Below are positions 5,891 to 9,354 of a DNA stretch of 9,354 bases, in pieces. The notes under the pieces are model-generated. The model had not been told where the DNA came from. It saw nothing but the letters and a program-made list of their open reading frames with translations, and did no database searches. The number at the start of each line of letters is the position of its first letter. The first letter of the stretch is position 1. Both the position numbers and the translations under genes were made by a program. Origin of the DNA: an uncultured Clostridia bacterium (GTDB lineage: Bacteria; Bacillota; Clostridia; Oscillospirales; Acutalibacteraceae); NCBI GenBank assembly GCA_937919155.1, contig CALFPM010000190.1, forward strand, positions 1 to 9,354, given 5' to 3'.

Positions 5891-7810
5891 TTAGCCTGTT
5901 ATTTCCGCTTTGTCTTTGTATGATTTCCAACCCATTCTGCCGTACCATATAACGAATTTGCCGAAGTCGCGCCAGTTACTCATAACATCCGTATCGGTCA
6001 GCCTGAGAGTATGCCTGAGTTTTGCAAGCGGTTTATGTTCATTGACATAAATGCTCTGCAGATAGCTGTGAACATCATAATCAAGGGTTATTTCCGCATA
6101 TTCATCACATGGGGTGCGGAGAATGTTCTTCTGATAAACAAGAAGACTGTCAAATATATCTTCGGGAATATCAAAGCTTTTGAGATAGGGGAGCATCTCC
6201 TCAAAGAATCTCTCTTTTTCCGCAAGAAAATTGAGAACGATGTATTCGTGGTCATCCCAGACAACATCTCCGCTGGGGTCAAACAACAGCTTCTTGTTGT
6301 TGATTCCTCTGGAAATCTCGTCAGCATGCTGCTTGATTTCTCCGTACATACGGGAAACAAACAGGTCAGGATTGCACTCAAAATAGCTGATTATGCCGTC
6401 ATAAAATTCCTCATAGGGAATGTTCTTTTCATAGTGAAGCCAGATTGCAAATGCACGGAGCAGACCGTTGCCGTGAAAAGCCTTTGCAAAATAGTAGAAT
6501 ACGGTTGCTCTTATCCACATTACGCGGCTCATTGTGTTTGTTTCAACAATAATGTTGTTGTATTCGGGTACTGCAAAAGCCTCCGTTGCAAAGTGGGGGC
6601 GCAGAATTTCAGAGCGGACGGTTCTGATGCCGAAACGCTCAACAAAATCTTTCTGACCCATAATTGAATTAGGAAGAAGAATGCAGCTGTAAACCTCAAA
6701 AACATAATGCTGACCGATTTCAAAAAGCTGACCGATGCCGCGGATAAAGCTTTCATAGGTTTCGCCGGGTAATCCGAGAATAAGCTCCGAATAAGCTTTC
6801 ATTCCGTTCTGATTATAGCGTGTCAGCAGATTTTTGAAAAAGTCGAGTGACATATTTTTTCTGCCGATGTTGTGAAGAACCTCGGGAGAAAGGCTCTGGA
6901 ATGAGAGTGTTGCGCCGATTCTGTCAAATTCATATTCTTTGAACTTTTTAACAATTTCAAAAACATTTTCAAAGTTGGTTTTTGAATAGTTCATTCTCAT
7001 TCGCTCGGGATATCCCGTGCTTTCTTTTGCATCTATGAGAGCCTGCGCAATTTCAACATCACGGTCAAAAAGTCCGAAGTTTGCGTCAGCACCCCAGACG
7101 AATGCAATTTTATGTTCCGACATCCACTTGATTTCCGCAAGTATTCTTTCCATCGGGAAAAGTCTTGTCTTTGATTTGAGCAGACCCCAATCGCAGTATG
7201 CGCAGCGGTGAGGGCAGCCTCGGCTTGTTTCGAGAATAGCATTGAATGTTATTTCGGGATGGTTTTCAATGATATCATCAAACCAGCCCTCAACATAAGG
7301 TGAAGGATAGCCTGAAATTTCACCGGGAGCGGTTCTCGGCGTGCTGATTATTCCGTCACCGCTTCGGTATGAAATGTTGTTTACGGATGAAAAATCACCG
7401 TCCAATGCGGCAATAAGAACATCGCGGAATGTTTCTTCGCCCTCTCCGTGGCAAAGAATATCAATGCAGGGAATTTCTTTGAGGAAATCCTCGTTTTCAG
7501 GCACGTTGTGACCGCCGAAAACAATGAGACAGTCGGGCCATTTTTCTTTTATTTTCTTTGCGAGAAGCTTGTTGTATTCCGTGTTCCAGCAGTAGTTTGA
7601 GAATCCTGCAACGGCAGGGTTATCCATACGGGCAATGACACTGTCAGCATCTTCACGCAGGAAAATGAATTCCTTGAAACAGTAGTTTTCTTTAACCGTT
7701 TCGTCAAGAAAAGCGTTTGCCGCCAGCACACCTGCCGTATACGGCAAGTAAGCTTGCTCTGTGCCTGTGCAGGCGGAAACATCAACTTGTGTCAGATATA
7801 AGTTTTTCAT
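5891..7810 (-). CDS. B12-binding-type radical SAM protein, downstream paralogue
   Basis: This 639-residue protein is of class B radical SAM layout. Residues 1 to about 150 resemble a cobalamin-binding domain (LPYTAGVLAANAF 22-34; IVFGGHNVPENEDF 96-109; ILCHGEGEETF 118-128). The radical SAM barrel starts with ETSRGCPHRCAYCDWG (194-209), giving the CxxxCxxC iron-sulfur ligands C199, C203 and C206. Next come GADANFGLF, SLSPEVLHNIGRKNM and the barrel-end motif YSELILGLPGETYESF. The last 250 residues are a less familiar C-terminal domain ending in FVIWYGRMGWKSY. Such enzymes use S-adenosylmethionine and often cobalamin for methyl transfer or ring rearrangement. The lower axial His motif DxHxxG is not seen, as in many of the class. 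The start is set by AGAGGT five bases before the ATG, and the upstream paralogue stops only two bases before it. The substrate is unknown. Confidence 0.88.
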   Translation of the reverse strand: MKNLYLTQVDVSACTGTEQAYLPYTAGVLAANAFLDETVKENYCFKEFIFLREDADSVIARMDNPAVAGFSNYCWNTEYNKLLAKKIKEKWPDCLIVFGGHNVPENEDFLKEIPCIDILCHGEGEETFRDVLIAALDGDFSSVNNISYRSGDGIISTPRTAPGEISGYPSPYVEGWFDDIIENHPEITFNAILETSRGCPHRCAYCDWGLLKSKTRLFPMERILAEIKWMSEHKIAFVWGADANFGLFDRDVEIAQALIDAKESTGYPERMRMNYSKTNFENVFEIVKKFKEYEFDRIGATLSFQSLSPEVLHNIGRKNMSLDFFKNLLTRYNQNGMKAYSELILGLPGETYESFIRGIGQLFEIGQHYVFEVYSCILLPNSIMGQKDFVERFGIRTVRSEILRPHFATEAFAVPEYNNIIVETNTMSRVMWIRATVFYYFAKAFHGNGLLRAFAIWLHYEKNIPYEEFYDGIISYFECNPDLFVSRMYGEIKQHADEISRGINNKKLLFDPSGDVVWDDHEYIVLNFLAEKERFFEEMLPYLKSFDIPEDIFDSLLVYQKNILRTPCDEYAEITLDYDVHSYLQSIYVNEHKPLAKLRHTLRLTDTDVMSNWRDFGKFVIWYGRMGWKSYKDKAEITG

Positions 7811-7812
7811 TT

Positions 7813-9249
7813 TTACCTCTTGATTCCGTTCTTTTTTGTTACTCTGAGCTGTGCATCATCTCGTCTGCCGTACCAGATGCAGACCCTCGCGTATTCGTCG
7901 CGGTTTCCGAATTTTTCAAACTCTGCATCAATCACGGATTCTTTCTTTTCGAGGGGAGCATAACAGTCGGAATAAATGCGGTTGAAATAGCCGTAAAAAT
8001 CATATTTGTTTCTTATGGTTACTTTGCTGTCGGATGGCTGTCTGATGATGTTTTTCTGATATCCGATCAGTTCGTCAAGAATTTCTCTTTCAATGTCAAA
8101 GCGTTCGGCGAATCCGAAAAGCTCACTGTAAAAGCTTTCAAGTTCGTCCGAAAGACGGAAGAATAAATATTCTTCAAAGCTCCATGTGATTATTTCATTT
8201 TCTCCGTAAGGCACGGAAAATGTTCCTCTGCCTTCGCTCACGTCCGATGTGAGCTGCTTCAGATGTGCATATGCACCGCCGCCCGAAGATTCCGATGGCT
8301 GTGAATCAAGCCATGATATGAGTTTCTCATAAAACTCTTTGTACGAAATGTTTTTCTCGTGCCTCAGATACATTGCAAGTGCACGGGTAAGACCGAGGTT
8401 ATGAAATGCCTGAACGCAGATTGAAAAAATGAATGATCTGCGCCAATCCTCAATGCACATTGAATTTGTTGAAACGATTATATTTGAAAGTTCGCCCACG
8501 TCATCAGTGCTTGGTTTGCAATGGTATTGACTGAAAGGAGTGCGGACTGTCTTAATGCCGTATTTTTCTTTGTACTCAGGGTCTGCAAGCAATGAATTGG
8601 GCAAAAGCTCGCAAGGGTAAATGCCTATGCAGGTGTGCTGACCGCAATCAAGAAGAGTGCAGATTCCGTCCGCAAATGAATCGTAGGTTTCTTCAGGCAA
8701 TCCGAGAATAAGCTCTGAATAGACGGGAACACCTGCGTTGTTATATCTGACCATAAGATTCCTGAAATGCTCAAGCTCCATGTTGCTTCTGCCGATTGCT
8801 TTCAGCACTTCGGGCGAAAGGCTCTGGAATGAAAGGGTGGGAGATTTGCCGATTCCTTTGCCTATCAGCTTTTTGCTTATTTCAAACACAACTTCATCGC
8901 GGTTTTTGGTGTAGTTGGTTTTGAAAACCTGAGGATAACCGTATTTTTCACGGTATTCGATAATCAGGTCGGCAATTTCCGTATCTCTCGGGAAAAGACC
9001 GAAATTTGCATCCGCGCAGTATACATACTCAACCTTATTTTTTACCATCCAGTCAAGCTCGGCGCGGATTCTCTCCATGGGGAAGTGACGCACCTTTGCT
9101 TTGAGTGCACCCCAGTCACAGAATGCACAGCGATTGGGACAGCCTCTGTTGGTTTCAAGTGTGGCGTGAAATTCAATCTCAGGAAATTCCTTAAAAAGAT
9201 AGTCAAATATCCCGGCAGTATACGGAGAAGGATAAGCTCCTGTCTGCCC
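7813..9249 (-). CDS. B12-binding-type radical SAM protein, upstream paralogue, N-terminus lost
   Basis: This is a clear paralogue of the downstream gene, with matching blocks throughout: GAYPSPYTAG, ETNRGCPNRCAFCDWG (Cys codons in 9118-9141), ADANFGLFPRDTEIA, SLSPEVLKAIGRSNMELEHF, YSELILGLPEETYDSF, LLPNSLLA, IIVSTNSM, ALAMYLRHEKNISYKEFYEK and CIWYGRR near the end. The frame is open upstream of the GTG at 9093 through the cluster motif, so that GTG is not the start. Coding resemblance ends near 9240-9249, then meets a TAA inside foreign sequence. The cobalamin-binding half (about 160 residues) is therefore missing because of the right join, not by evolution. The C-terminal region differs from its partner by a Ser/Gly-rich insertion (ESSGGGAYAH). 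It is the upstream gene of a two-gene operon with two bases between stop and start. Confidence 0.87.
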   Translation of the reverse strand, partial: GQTGAYPSPYTAGIFDYLFKEFPEIEFHATLETNRGCPNRCAFCDWGALKAKVRHFPMERIRAELDWMVKNKVEYVYCADANFGLFPRDTEIADLIIEYREKYGYPQVFKTNYTKNRDEVVFEISKKLIGKGIGKSPTLSFQSLSPEVLKAIGRSNMELEHFRNLMVRYNNAGVPVYSELILGLPEETYDSFADGICTLLDCGQHTCIGIYPCELLPNSLLADPEYKEKYGIKTVRTPFSQYHCKPSTDDVGELSNIIVSTNSMCIEDWRRSFIFSICVQAFHNLGLTRALAMYLRHEKNISYKEFYEKLISWLDSQPSESSGGGAYAHLKQLTSDVSEGRGTFSVPYGENEIITWSFEEYLFFRLSDELESFYSELFGFAERFDIEREILDELIGYQKNIIRQPSDSKVTIRNKYDFYGYFNRIYSDCYAPLEKKESVIDAEFEKFGNRDEYARVCIWYGRRDDAQLRVTKKNGIKR

Positions 9250-9258
9250 GGATGTACA
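9231..9258. other. Right chimeric join between radical SAM and fructose-bisphosphatase sequence
   Basis: To the left, the minus strand codes for the radical SAM protein in mid-domain (GAYPSP). To the right, the plus strand codes for a mid-domain fragment of another enzyme (RMYKAITII). Neither gene has an end or a start here, and base composition rises in GC after the join. The exact base cannot be fixed because a few codons are plausible in both readings. Confidence 0.8.
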
Positions 9259-9354
9259 AGGCCATTACCATCATTCTCTTTAAGCTGGAGGGTCAGAAGC
9301 TGCTGCGCCGTCCGGAATTCGGTATGGCTGACCGGCTTCTGCTGGACCGGATCA
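9249..9354 (+). CDS. Class III fructose-1,6-bisphosphatase, internal fragment (foreign to the core contig)
   Basis: The plus strand reads RMYKAITII, then LFKLEGQKLLRRPEF and GMADRLLLDRI, continuing off the window. I recognise this as the conserved segment of the Firmicutes-type (class III, about 650 residues) fructose-1,6-bisphosphatase, in which a segment like IQFKLEGQ, RRPEF, RLLLDKI follows one another. This enzyme hydrolyses fructose 1,6-bisphosphate in gluconeogenesis. Only about 35 codons are present, with higher GC and more C/G third positions than the neighbouring genes, suggesting another genome. The ATG at 9252 is an internal Met, not a start. Identification rests on memory of the family's sequence and a short stretch. 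Confidence 0.7.

Noticed and set aside
6011..6667. 218-codon plus-strand open frame
   Set aside because: It lies wholly antisense to the well-supported radical SAM gene, has no ribosome binding site, and its protein looks like reverse-complement shadow sequence.
7717..8166. 149-codon plus-strand open frame
   Set aside because: Antisense to both radical SAM genes and spanning their junction; no family resemblance.
9091..9093. GTG start for the upstream radical SAM gene
   Set aside because: It falls after the iron-sulfur cluster motif; the frame continues upstream with clear similarity to the paralogue.

Overview
The window reads as a metagenome-assembled piece. Its core, roughly 750-9240, comes from one low-to-moderate-GC Firmicutes genome, probably a gut or rumen Clostridia member of Ruminococcaceae/Oscillospirales type. 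Evidence for this is strong AGGAGG-type ribosome binding sites, tightly packed overlapping genes, a PrsW protease beside an Spx/ArsC-like protein, and consistent codon use. Both ends carry pieces of unrelated genes whose reading frames collide with the core genes: a GH3 beta-glucosidase fragment of Bacteroidota character on the left (1 to about 745) and a class III fructose-1,6-bisphosphatase fragment of Firmicutes character on the right (about 9249-9354). I read both joins as assembly chimeras rather than biological rearrangements. The taxonomic statements are inferences from protein similarity remembered by family, not from a search.

Region by region. (1) 1-745, minus: the middle of a GH3 glycosidase, open at the window edge and cut at the join. 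(2) 721-3752, minus: a two-gene, ATGA-overlapping operon. The first gene is a full-length homologue of 2-isopropylmalate/citramalate synthase in which nearly all the catalytic metal-site residues are replaced. The second is a fusion of a xylose-isomerase-like TIM barrel to an acyl-CoA synthetase, cut off by the left join. A near-consensus promoter (TTGACT, 17 bases, TATAAT) with a palindrome over the expected transcription start lies upstream. (3) 3753-4061: a 309-base AT-rich divergent intergenic region. (4) 4062-5843, plus: a compact operon of a Nudix hydrolase, an Spx/ArsC-family thioredoxin-fold protein and a PrsW-family membrane protease, ended by a hairpin at 5851-5883 that can serve both strands. 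(5) 5891 to about 9249, minus: two tandem paralogous B12-binding-type radical SAM proteins two bases apart, the upstream one cut by the right join. (6) About 9249-9354, plus: the fructose-bisphosphatase fragment.

How the genes may work together. The most interesting unit is the LeuA-like/TIM-ligase operon. It pairs a pseudo-enzyme-like or re-purposed acyl-transferring condensing enzyme with a fused sugar-isomerase-like domain and CoA ligase, which suggests an undescribed acyl-CoA or hydroxy-acid route. The Nudix-Spx-PrsW trio looks like housekeeping and stress response. The two radical SAM proteins look like a duplicated pair acting on the same or consecutive steps of an unknown modification. 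No tRNA, rRNA, CRISPR array or insertion sequence was seen.
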